A stretch of 64,000 bases of DNA from Nocardia anaemiae NBRC 100462 (GTDB taxonomy: Bacteria > Actinomycetota > Actinomycetes > Mycobacteriales > Mycobacteriaceae), in assembly GCF_001612725.1 (NCBI RefSeq), contig NZ_BDAZ01000029.1:1-64000 (forward strand), read 5' to 3'. The notes beneath the pieces were generated by a model, which saw only the letters and a list, made by a program, of their open reading frames with translations, made no database searches and was not told the origin of the DNA. Of this stretch, positions 17,325-24,866 are shown one piece after another. The position numbers were made by a program, and so were the translations under genes. Numbering within the stretch: position 1 is the first letter of the stretch; each line of letters opens with the position of its first letter.

Positions 17325-18503
17325 GTGTTGCAAAACGTGGGCTCAGGAACGTGGACGGTGATCGACCTGTTCGCAGGTTGCGGGGGAATGACCTCAGGAT
17401 TCGTCTCCGCCGGGGGCTTCGATCCGGTGATGGCCGTCGAGTTCAATCGCGAAGCTGCTGCGACCTATGCTGCGAACTTCGGTGAGGGACATACTCATTA
17501 CGCCGATATTGTCGATATCCCAGACAGCGAGATCCCGCAGGCGGATGTGGTCATCGGTGGTCCACCTTGCCAGGGGTTCTCCAACCTGGGGTCGAAGAAT
17601 GTCGATGATCCTCGTAACAAGCTGTGGAAGCAGTACATTCGCTTCGTTCGGCTGGCTAATCCCATGGTCTTCGTCATCGAGAATGTTGACCGGTTCTTCT
17701 CCTCCAGTGAGTTCGCTCTCCTCAAAGCCGAAGCGGAACCGGGAGGGCTGCTCGAGGATTACGAACTGGATTCGCAACTGTTGCTCGCCTCGGACTACGG
17801 GGTGCCGCAGCGGCGCAAGCGGACTATTGTCATCGGCTCCCGTATCGGCGCGATCCCGATGCCCAGGCCAACGCATCGGCGGCCGGGGACAATGGGGGAC
17901 GGGCCGGAGTGGCACATCACCCGTGACGTGCTAGCTGGTTTGCCCGAGGTACCAGCGACGAAGGAGTTTCCGGAGTCGTGGACCGAGGTGTTCGGCGAGC
18001 GGATCCGGGGAGTGTTCAAGACCCCCGAACTGCACATTGGTCGCAACCCAACCGCGCTGTCACTGGAGCGCTACCGCCACATCCCTCCGGGTGGCGGCCG
18101 TTTCAACCTGCCGGATCATCTGTTGTCGCGCTGCTGGCGGGAGAAGAAGACCGGCACCACTGACGTTATGGGACGCATGCGCTGGGACATGCCTTCGTTG
18201 ACTATCCGCACGGAGTTCTATAAGCCAGAAAAAGGCCAATACCTGCACCCGCATTGGGACAGCGACCCCAGCCGCAGCGTCGACCGACCGATCACCCACT
18301 TCGAAGCCGCGCGCCTGCAAACCTTTCCTGACTCGTTCGGCTGGTGTGGCAGCAAGATCGAAGTCGCTCGACAGATCGGCAACGCCGTCCCGCCCATGCT
18401 TGCCGAAGCGATCGCCCATCACCTCAAGCCCTACCTCAACGGCACCGATGGCAATTCCGATAATCCGCCAATGCTGTGCCGGTTGTGCGAGATGCGTCAG
18501 TAG
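17325..18503 (+). CDS. DNA (cytosine-5) methyltransferase of a NaeI-type R-M system
   Basis: I chose the GTG at 17325 because GGAGGGG lies seven bases upstream; 392 residues. All key C5-methyltransferase motifs are present: I (DLFAGCGG), IV with the catalytic cysteine (GGPPCQGFS), VI (ENVDRF), VIII (QRRKR) and X (RQIGNAVPP). The target-recognition region lies about residues 180-310. It is convergent with, and overlaps by seven bases, a gene whose product matches NaeI endonuclease. By association it should protect the NaeI site GCCGGC. Codon use and base composition are less GC-rich than in flanking genes, suggesting transfer. Confidence 0.95.
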   Translation: MLQNVGSGTWTVIDLFAGCGGMTSGFVSAGGFDPVMAVEFNREAAATYAANFGEGHTHYADIVDIPDSEIPQADVVIGGPPCQGFSNLGSKNVDDPRNKLWKQYIRFVRLANPMVFVIENVDRFFSSSEFALLKAEAEPGGLLEDYELDSQLLLASDYGVPQRRKRTIVIGSRIGAIPMPRPTHRRPGTMGDGPEWHITRDVLAGLPEVPATKEFPESWTEVFGERIRGVFKTPELHIGRNPTALSLERYRHIPPGGGRFNLPDHLLSRCWREKKTGTTDVMGRMRWDMPSLTIRTEFYKPEKGQYLHPHWDSDPSRSVDRPITHFEAARLQTFPDSFGWCGSKIEVARQIGNAVPPMLAEAIAHHLKPYLNGTDGNSDNPPMLCRLCEMRQ

Positions 18504-19441
18504 TGGATCGGTGGGAGTGGGATGGTGGGCTCGTCGTTGTCGGCCACCGCGAAGCGCTGGCCAGCGATTACCGCGGTCGGTCGATCTGCGGTGTTCTCGG
18601 GTACACGGGCCAGTCGTACTGATATAAGGCTGCCTTTTGTGGGTACGGGCAGATTCAGAGCTTGTGCGATCTTCGGGCTGTCGTTTTGGTGACCCAAGAC
18701 AGCGATACCCTCTCGACTCAACACCCGTCGTGCGTCGCGGCAACGCTTCATTCCATCTAGCTGCTGGCCGACGGTGATCGCGGTGTTCCGGTCGATCAGT
18801 ACGCCACGAACCTGACGCAGGAGTTCGATGATGCGCTGCTGTCCTGACCCAGCAGCGAAGATCTTGGTTGTGGTGTCGGCAGGGAGCGAGAGCAGCAGAT
18901 TCGCTGGTAGCGGTGCTGAGCGGAATAGCCAGACGACCTGCCCTCGCCCGTCCTTGCTGAGGGTTTTCTTCCCGTCCTGGTTCTCCCCGACATTCAAAAG
19001 CTCGCGGCGAATACGGACGATCCCGATATCGAAGGTCTGCTTGCGATCGCTTGCTGACATGAGTAAGCAGATATGTCCCATCGCTTCCCGGGGGATCGAC
19101 CAAGAGCTGTGGATCGACCATTTGGCGTCGACATCGTGGCCCGCGATCTTGTAGTCCATGCGATCGCCTTGCGGCAACTCGAAAGCGGCGCGGACAACGA
19201 TCTCTACCTTCGTACCCAGGTAGGTTTTTTCGTTCTTGTCGAGTAGGGCTATGTCGTAGCGGCCGGTCCGTTGTCCGTCTAGGACCTCATCGAACGCTTG
19301 GCGGAGACTGCTCGCGAATCGGTTCTCCACGTCCTCCTGCTGTCGAAACCATTCCACGACAGCATCAAGAGCCTCGTCTTCGAGTCGTGGCCTCGGTGTC
19401 GCCGTCGAGGAAAGCTCAAAGAGTGCGCCCGAATCATCCAC
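18497..19441 (-). CDS. NaeI-family type II restriction endonuclease
   Basis: The 314-residue protein matches what I recall of NaeI with a constant offset of ten residues. The ligase-like segment DGQR (NaeI 45-48) is at 55-58. The active-site residues Glu70, Asp86, Asp95 and Lys97 correspond to Glu80 (TKVEIV), Asp96 (RMDYK), Asp105 and Lys107 (VDAKW). NaeI cleaves GCCGGC and needs a second copy of the site bound at its C-terminal CAP-like domain; the length here is sufficient for that domain. The GTG start has no ribosome-binding site, but TATGTT lies six bases upstream, consistent with a leaderless mRNA. The gene faces its methyltransferase. Confidence 0.93.
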   Translation of the reverse strand: MDDSGALFELSSTATPRPRLEDEALDAVVEWFRQQEDVENRFASSLRQAFDEVLDGQRTGRYDIALLDKNEKTYLGTKVEIVVRAAFELPQGDRMDYKIAGHDVDAKWSIHSSWSIPREAMGHICLLMSASDRKQTFDIGIVRIRRELLNVGENQDGKKTLSKDGRGQVVWLFRSAPLPANLLLSLPADTTTKIFAAGSGQQRIIELLRQVRGVLIDRNTAITVGQQLDGMKRCRDARRVLSREGIAVLGHQNDSPKIAQALNLPVPTKGSLISVRLARVPENTADRPTAVIAGQRFAVADNDEPTIPLPPIHY

Positions 19442-19447
19442 TTGGAG

Positions 19448-19453
19448 AACATA
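19448..19453 (-). promoter_or_regulatory. -10 element (TATGTT) of the endonuclease gene
   Basis: On the minus strand TATGTT ends six bases before the GTG of the NaeI-like gene. The gene lacks a Shine-Dalgarno sequence, so leaderless transcription is inferred and the start is supported. Confidence 0.45.
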
Positions 19454-19628
19454 GCTCGAGTGTCGACTGGTATTCGAACAGTGCGGGGCAAGCCCTCATG
19501 GCATCGCAGACAAGTACTGGGCGATTGGATCGTGCTGGAGCGAGTACGGTCCCGCTCGAGCGCGGCTTCGAGTATGGACCGAAGGACGAACCGCTACAGC
19601 CTGTTGAAGTAAACGGACCCAAGCGGAT

Positions 19629-20114
19629 TCACGACGGCTTGTCGCTCAGCCGCGACTGCTCATATCCAGTTGGAGTGCCGTCGGGGCCGAATTCCAATCC
19701 TGCGAAACCAGTTGGGTAGGTATCGGGTTCGTAGAGGAACCGGATCACAGTGCCGTCTGGATCGCTGATGTCGAGCGCGGCGCCGTATGGCCCCCGGTCG
19801 TGGATCTCGCCGTGGGGGGTGCCGAGTTCGTCGGCGCGCTTGATCAGTTCGGTGAAGGTGTCGAGGGAGTCAACTTTGAGGGCGAAGGCGTCGAAGTCGT
19901 TGAGGTGGGGGTGGCTGGCGCAGTAGGCGCGTTCGCGCAAGCCGATGTGGAGGTCGGCGTTCGGCTCGAGGAGGACTACGCCGCGGACGGCGCCTTCCTC
20001 GTAGAACTCGAAGATGGGCTCCAAGTCCAGGAGTTGGCGGTACCAGGCAACGCTCGTCGCGAGGTTGGTGACGGGCAGCTTCACTTGACGGATCTTCTTG
20101 ATTCCGAGCGGCAT
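19629..20114 (-). CDS. VOC-superfamily (glyoxalase/dioxygenase-like) protein
   Basis: Start at the ATG at 20114 (MPLGIKKIRQV), giving 161 residues with a GAGGA upstream. A single VOC domain is visible: VKLPVTNLATSVAWYRQLL at the start, a central VVLLEPNADLHIGL strand, DAFALKVDSLDTFTELIKRA, then HDRGPYGAALDISDPDG near the metal-binding end. The family includes glyoxalases, fosfomycin-resistance proteins and extradiol dioxygenases; nothing here specifies the substrate. It lies between the restriction genes and the toxin-immunity operon. Confidence 0.85.
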   Translation of the reverse strand: MPLGIKKIRQVKLPVTNLATSVAWYRQLLDLEPIFEFYEEGAVRGVVLLEPNADLHIGLRERAYCASHPHLNDFDAFALKVDSLDTFTELIKRADELGTPHGEIHDRGPYGAALDISDPDGTVIRFLYEPDTYPTGFAGLEFGPDGTPTGYEQSRLSDKPS

Positions 20115-20224
20115 CGGCGGTGTCCTCTGGTCGAGAGCGAATGGAATTAACCTACTTGGCTCGGCGGTCAAGGATTGCACGCCTGGTCGGCGGTCGAAAG
20201 CCGAGGCCAGGCGAGGATCGGACT

Positions 20225-20734
20225 TCAGCTCGATTCTTCGCCAATATGCTCTGGCGCTCTACCGAGAAAGTGAGCGCGCTTATCGACTAAATACTGTTGC
20301 CAGCGCTGCTTTATCCCGAGCATTCCAGGAAGGCCGCCGGTGGGCGGGGGCATGAACCGGACAAATGCAGCAACGTCATCTGGGTAGCCGAAATCCGCGT
20401 AGAGCAGCTCGACCGTTTGTAGTGGCTCGTCGAATTTGCTTTGATTTTCGTGAACCCACGCCAGGGTCAGATAGATCCAGACTTCATCGTTATGGTCCGC
20501 AAGCTTGTCCATCAGCTCGGGAAGTCGGTACAACTCATCCGAAAGCAGCAACGATATGTCCGATACGACGTCCATCTTGGTGCTGCTGGGCACTACACTG
20601 GTGAGTGTCAGCTGCACTACATCTTCCGATGTCAACCAGTCGTTCTGGTAGCCATAGCGCAGCTCGCCTGGAGTGAGGTACGCCCACGAAGCGACGAAAT
20701 CCGCTGGAATCTTGAACTTCACCGAATCGTTCAT
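20225..20734 (-). CDS. Probable immunity protein for the polymorphic toxin (DUF2247-like)
   Basis: A 169-residue acidic cytoplasmic protein with no signal peptide. The opening (KIPADFVASWAYLTPGELRY, then GYQNDWLTSEDVVQL) resembles DUF2247 as I remember it; that assignment is by eye. Its ATG overlaps the toxin stop codon (ATGA at 20734-20731). A small acidic protein encoded directly after a polymorphic toxin, with coupled translation, is the standard place for an immunity protein. The operon is divergent from the sugar ABC genes. Confidence 0.72.
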   Translation of the reverse strand: MNDSVKFKIPADFVASWAYLTPGELRYGYQNDWLTSEDVVQLTLTSVVPSSTKMDVVSDISLLLSDELYRLPELMDKLADHNDEVWIYLTLAWVHENQSKFDEPLQTVELLYADFGYPDDVAAFVRFMPPPTGGLPGMLGIKQRWQQYLVDKRAHFLGRAPEHIGEESS

Positions 20735-22044
20735 GGCTTGATCGGAATCCCGTTGATCGTTCCATTGCGGACAAACATCTGATGAGTCACCTTATCTCCG
20801 TCGATAATCCATTCGAATCGGCCGGGCACGCCGTTCACCTCGCCCGGCATCTGGACCAGTGTACGCGTTACCCCGTCACCGCCGACGATCTCGGATACCG
20901 TGCCCTTCGTGCCGATTTCGTCAATTGGGAACGACGCCGAACGATGCCACGGATCGCTCTTCAGCCCCGAACCGGTCCGATCTGCATTCTTGATGATCTC
21001 CTGTGCCTTGGATGGTGTCGGAGGCGTTGAGGCCGGATCGCCAGGAAGCTTCTTTCGCCACTTTTGATAGACCTTCTTTCCCAGTTCGACGAGCCTTTGC
21101 AGCTTGTCCCATGCACGTTTTGCGGTTGTGGTGATGGTTGCGCGAACTCCACGCGCGATGTTCTTTGTCGCGTTCCACGCATCGATAGCTCTTTCGATGA
21201 TCTTGTGGAACTTTTCGATTGTCTTCGCCAGTTTGGCGGCACCGATGGCAGTTCCCAGGCCAAAGCTTACTGCCGAAGATGCCGCAGCGAATACTGCATC
21301 GACCGCCAGCTCTGTTGCGAAGTCGACAATAATCCCTTTGAGTTGATCACGAAGCTCGTTGGTGTGGTTCCTATATTCTTCACACGATGCGGCCTGGTCG
21401 CTGGACGCGCTTTTCAGATCCTGGACTGAAGTAGATAGCTCGTTCAAGTCCTCGACGATGAACGGTACCTCGTCAGAATTTACCCCGTCGAATAAAGCTG
21501 ATAGTCCCTCGAGCTTCTCCGCAGCTGCCGTAACCTCTTGACCACTTGCCAAATAGGTCCAGATCTTCTGCGCGTTCTCCAGTTTGTCGACATTGCCGTC
21601 GGGTACTGGTACTCCTACTTTGGCAGCAAGCCCGAGCCCACCGTCTATGAGTCCATGGCCGGGGCCGCCAGCGGATGGTGGCGAGGAAGGCGTACAGCCC
21701 GGAGAAGTTGGCGGCAGCGGCGGTGGCGACGGCGGCTCACCCGCAGCTCCTGCCGCGTCGTGTTCGGCGGTAGCGTGGTTATAGCCAGCCTGGCGCAATA
21801 CGTCGGCGTAGTTCTCGGCGGCTCTGATCGCCGTTTCCCAACCCACCAGAACCCCTAGTGCGCCTTCGTCATACGACCTTGCCCACTGCTGGGCGGCATC
21901 GAATGAGCCCGCCATCCCACCGGTGTGTTGCTTGAGCGACTCCACCGATGCCGCATACGCCTGGTACATGTCAAGAGCCGCTTCATGACAACGCGTCGCA
22001 ACCGTGTAGTAGACGTTCGGGTCAACGGTTAGTTCGTCTGTCAT
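20731..22044 (-). CDS. ESX/type VII-type polymorphic toxin with C-terminal toxin domain
   Basis: 437 residues. Residues 1-100 are a WXG100-like helical domain (VYYTVATRCHEAALDMYQAY), ending near the YxxxE-like segment AEHDAAG. About 100-140 is a Pro/Ser linker, about 150-340 is helical with an alanine-rich hydrophobic stretch and a basic segment, and about 357-437 is a compact C-terminal module. That module (HRSASF, VGGDGVTRTLVQMPGEVNG, RFEWIIDGDKVTHQMF, INGIPI) resembles the nuclease-like tips of polymorphic toxins, possibly a BECR-fold RNase, from memory only. The start codon overlaps the stop of a WXG100 gene, and an immunity candidate follows with an ATGA overlap. Export by an ESX system is inferred; no ESX machinery is in the window. 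Confidence 0.82.
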   Translation of the reverse strand: MTDELTVDPNVYYTVATRCHEAALDMYQAYAASVESLKQHTGGMAGSFDAAQQWARSYDEGALGVLVGWETAIRAAENYADVLRQAGYNHATAEHDAAGAAGEPPSPPPLPPTSPGCTPSSPPSAGGPGHGLIDGGLGLAAKVGVPVPDGNVDKLENAQKIWTYLASGQEVTAAAEKLEGLSALFDGVNSDEVPFIVEDLNELSTSVQDLKSASSDQAASCEEYRNHTNELRDQLKGIIVDFATELAVDAVFAAASSAVSFGLGTAIGAAKLAKTIEKFHKIIERAIDAWNATKNIARGVRATITTTAKRAWDKLQRLVELGKKVYQKWRKKLPGDPASTPPTPSKAQEIIKNADRTGSGLKSDPWHRSASFPIDEIGTKGTVSEIVGGDGVTRTLVQMPGEVNGVPGRFEWIIDGDKVTHQMFVRNGTINGIPIKP

Positions 22045-22343
22045 CGACCGAGCATCCGCAGATTCGTTGTCACAGCTCCGGAGTAGCTTTCGCGCGCTCG
22101 AACGGTGGCATCTTGTACTGCCTGTAGACCGTCCTGCACATCTGCCGCACCGACCGCCCACTCACGATGCGCCTCGGCGTAAGCGGCGGCCGCCTGCCCT
22201 GTCCACATCGAACCCAGCGCGTTCGCCTTGTTGTCGAGTTCGGCCAGGTAGCCCGACGCGAACTCCTTGAACCCGCGGATCCGGGCCGTCAGATCCTCGA
22301 GCTGCGCGAGGTTGACCTTGAATTCTCTTACTTCGTCGGACAT
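22041..22343 (-). CDS. WXG100-family protein (second of pair)
   Basis: Exactly 100 residues, all helical, with the WXG-type turn at SMWTGQAAAAY in the middle, the size and layout of ESAT-6/CFP-10-like proteins. It starts 11 bases after the preceding WXG100 gene and its stop overlaps the toxin start (ATGA). The pair most likely forms a heterodimer that is secreted with, or chaperones, the toxin. WXG-to-WTG is a common variant. Confidence 0.85.
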   Translation of the reverse strand: MSDEVREFKVNLAQLEDLTARIRGFKEFASGYLAELDNKANALGSMWTGQAAAAYAEAHREWAVGAADVQDGLQAVQDATVRARESYSGAVTTNLRMLGR

Positions 22344-22354
22344 GTCACACCAGC

Positions 22355-22675
22355 TCACAGATCGAGTGAGCTGAATGTCGACGCGCGAGCCGAATCGGCT
22401 GTTTGGTAGGTCTCGGCGGTGATGCCCAACTTCTCGGCCAACTCGAACAACGCCTCCCAGACCTCGCTCGCGCCCCGGCGCAACTCCTCCCAGCCGGATC
22501 CGTAAGCGTCGGCGGCGATACCACGCCAGGTGCTCAAAACGCTCTGCACCTCGACGTCCAATGATGAAGATCCCGAACGCAACTCCGTCGCGACCCGATA
22601 GGCGAACCGCCCGACTTCTTTTACTTCTTCCGGAATGACCTCGAGCGCAGCGGAACTGGCCGAATCGTTCGACAT
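22355..22675 (-). CDS. WXG100-family protein (first of pair)
   Basis: 106 residues with a GAGGGGG ribosome-binding site. The helical hairpin is broken by TWRGIAADAYGSGWEELRRG near residue 50, a WxG-type turn. The C-terminal helix ends TYQTADSARAS. It is the first gene of the operon WXG100, WXG100, toxin, immunity, which reads away from the sugar ABC importer. Its partner follows after 11 bases. Confidence 0.85.
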   Translation of the reverse strand: MSNDSASSAALEVIPEEVKEVGRFAYRVATELRSGSSSLDVEVQSVLSTWRGIAADAYGSGWEELRRGASEVWEALFELAEKLGITAETYQTADSARASTFSSLDL

Positions 22676-22803
22676 GGGACCCCCTCATCCGTCACGTTCG
22701 GTCTGACAGTACATGGCAGCAAAGTCCTCCGTAGCGTCGCTGAGATGGAGGAGCGGGGCTTCCTCGCAGCTCGGCTGCAAGTCGCGCAGCCGTCGAAACC
22801 GGA

Positions 22804-22819
22804 TTGTTATCGCCAACAA
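22804..22819. promoter_or_regulatory. ROK-type operator candidate 1
   Basis: Inverted repeat TTGTT, six bases, AACAA, upstream of the sugar-binding protein gene. It resembles the TTGTT/AACAA half-sites of XylR-type ROK repressors, and a ROK gene closes the operon. Confidence 0.5.
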
Positions 22820-22865
22820 CAAATATCTTTGCGAAACGGCTGTGCTTCGGCTCACAGTGGAATAA

Positions 22866-22880
22866 GTTGTTGCGAACAAC
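22866..22880. promoter_or_regulatory. ROK-type operator candidate 2
   Basis: Perfect inverted repeat GTTGTT, GCG, AACAAC, 46 bases after the first palindrome and 61 bases before the substrate-binding protein start. The shared TTGTT/AACAA core makes these a likely operator pair. Confidence 0.55.
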
Positions 22881-22941
22881 ATTCGCTCTTGCTCGACCGC
22901 CCGGTCTGATCGGGCGGTGGTTCGACGAAAGGCTCGCCCTC

Positions 22942-24021
22942 ATGCGTAAGGGGATCCTCGGCATTGCGGCCGTATCGGTCGCGCTTCTCACCTCGCTCAC
23001 TGCCTGCGGGGACGACAACAAGGACGCCGGTGGGGGCGCCAAGATCGGGGTGATCCTGCCGGATAGCAAGTCATCCGCACGGTGGGAGACGGCGGATCGG
23101 AAGTATCTGCAGGCCGCGTTCGACGCGGCGGGGATCAAGGCGGATATCCAGAACGCGCAGGGCGATAAGAACGCCTTTCAGACCATTGCGGATCAGATGA
23201 TCACCAAAGGTGCCTCGGTGCTGATGATCACCAACCTCGACAGCGGGACCGGCAAGGCTGTGATTCAAAAGGCGAAGTCGCAGGGGGTGACCGTCATCGA
23301 TTACGACAGACTGACTCTCGGCGGCGGGGCGCCGTTCTATGTGTCGTTCGACAATGTGAAGGTCGGCAAGTTGATGGGCGACGGGCTTGCCAAGTGTCTC
23401 AGCGATAAGAAGGCGGTCAATCCGATCGTCGCGTATCTGAACGGTAGTCCCACCGACAACAACGCGACGCTTTTCAAGAATGGTTACGACAGCGTGCTGA
23501 AGCCGAAGTTCGATTCCGGTGAGTATGCGAAGGGACCGGATCAGGCGGTGCCGGAGTGGGATAACACCAAGGCGGGCACCATCTTCGAGCAGATGCTCAC
23601 CGGCACACCGAATCTCGGCGGTGTGCTCGCGGCCAACGACGGGCTCGGCAATGCCGCGATCGCGGTGCTGAAGAAGCAGAAGCTGAACGGCCAGATCCCG
23701 GTTACCGGCCAGGATGCCACGGTCCAGGGCCTGCAGAACGTGCTCGCGGGCGATCAGTGCATGACCGTCTACAAGGCGGTCAAGCAGGAGGCCGACGCCG
23801 GCGCGAAGTTGGCGATCGCGCTCGCGAAGGGTGAGAAGGGCGAGGCGACCAGCACCGTCGACGATCCCGAAGCGAAGGCGAAAGTGCCCGCGGTGCTGCT
23901 GGAACCGAAGGCGATCTTCAAGGAGAACGTGAACGACGTTGTCGCGGACGGCTACGTCACCAAGGCCGAGCTGTGCACCGGCGAATTCGCCAAGCTCTGC
24001 GCGGATAACGGGGTCCGCTGA
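22942..24021 (+). CDS. Sugar ABC transporter substrate-binding lipoprotein (XylF/ChvE-like)
   Basis: Start at the ATG at 22942 after GAAAGG; 359 residues. A lipoprotein signal peptide ends at LTSLTACG, so the mature protein is anchored by its cysteine. The periplasmic-binding type 1 fold is clear: KIGVILPDSKSSARW, IADQMITKGASVLMITN, VIDYDRLTLGGG and VTGQDATVQGLQNV. The sequence is closest in style to D-xylose or multiple-monosaccharide binding proteins. It is the first gene of an importer followed by ATPase, permease and a ROK regulator, all on one strand. Confidence 0.92.
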   Translation: MRKGILGIAAVSVALLTSLTACGDDNKDAGGGAKIGVILPDSKSSARWETADRKYLQAAFDAAGIKADIQNAQGDKNAFQTIADQMITKGASVLMITNLDSGTGKAVIQKAKSQGVTVIDYDRLTLGGGAPFYVSFDNVKVGKLMGDGLAKCLSDKKAVNPIVAYLNGSPTDNNATLFKNGYDSVLKPKFDSGEYAKGPDQAVPEWDNTKAGTIFEQMLTGTPNLGGVLAANDGLGNAAIAVLKKQKLNGQIPVTGQDATVQGLQNVLAGDQCMTVYKAVKQEADAGAKLAIALAKGEKGEATSTVDDPEAKAKVPAVLLEPKAIFKENVNDVVADGYVTKAELCTGEFAKLCADNGVR

Positions 24022-24095
24022 TCGTGTACACCGCCCCTTCCGCGATTCGATGAGGGGACCGCGGAAGGGGCGCCCCAACTTGAGGAGCTGTACCC

Positions 24096-24866
24096 ATGCC
24101 GGAGACCCCGGTCATCGAATTACGCGGGATAGAAAAGAGTTTCGGTCCCGTCCATGTCTTGCACGAGGTCGCCTTCTCCGCGTACACGGGTGAGGTGACG
24201 GCACTGGTCGGCGATAACGGCGCGGGCAAGTCCACCCTGGTCAAGTGCATCGGCGGCACTCATCCGATCGATTCGGGTGAATTCCTTTTCGAGGGCAAGC
24301 CGGTGCGTGTGCACAGTCCGCGTGACGCCGCCGATCTCGGGATCGAGATCGTGTACCAGGATCTCGCGCTCTGCGACAACCTCGACATCGTGCAGAACAT
24401 GTTCCTCGGCCGGGAGAAGAAGCACGGCCTGGTCCTCGACGAGTACGGGATGGAGGAGCTGGCCGGAAAGACTCTGGCGGGCTTATCGGTTCGGACGGTG
24501 AAGTCGGTGCGACAGCAGGTGGCGAGTCTGTCCGGTGGTCAACGCCAGACGGTGGCGATCGCGAAAGCCGTGCTGTGGAACAGCAAAGTGGTGATCCTGG
24601 ACGAGCCGACAGCCGCGCTGGGTGTCGCTCAGACCCAGCAGGTGCTCGAGTTGGTTCGTCGACTTGCCGACAAAGGCCTTGCGGTGGTGTTGATTTCGCA
24701 CAATATGAACGACGTCTTCGCGGTCTCGGATCGGATCGCCGCCCTGTATCTCGGCCGGATGGCGGCCCAAGTGCGCACCGCCGACGTGACGCACGCGCAG
24801 GTGGTCGAATTGATCACCGCCGGTCGTAGCGGAAGTCTCGGCCTCGGAAATGGAGCAAGCGTATGA
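24096..24866 (+). CDS. Sugar ABC transporter ATP-binding protein (single-domain)
   Basis: 256 residues with one complete nucleotide-binding domain: Walker A GDNGAGKST, Q-loop region EIVYQDLALC, signature LSGGQRQ, Walker B VVILDEPTAAL, and the switch His in LISHNM. Classic XylG/RbsA proteins carry two such domains; this one has only one and would work as a homodimer, a known actinobacterial arrangement (FrcA-type). Its stop overlaps the permease start by four bases. Confidence 0.93.
   Translation: MPETPVIELRGIEKSFGPVHVLHEVAFSAYTGEVTALVGDNGAGKSTLVKCIGGTHPIDSGEFLFEGKPVRVHSPRDAADLGIEIVYQDLALCDNLDIVQNMFLGREKKHGLVLDEYGMEELAGKTLAGLSVRTVKSVRQQVASLSGGQRQTVAIAKAVLWNSKVVILDEPTAALGVAQTQQVLELVRRLADKGLAVVLISHNMNDVFAVSDRIAALYLGRMAAQVRTADVTHAQVVELITAGRSGSLGLGNGASV

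Noticed and set aside
17111..17446. Minus-strand ORF of 111 codons upstream of the cytosine methyltransferase
   Set aside because: Most of it overlaps the methyltransferase's 5' part, and the last 47 codons from an internal ATG give a Pro-rich tail with no recognisable domain. Possibly a fragment, but not supportable as a gene.
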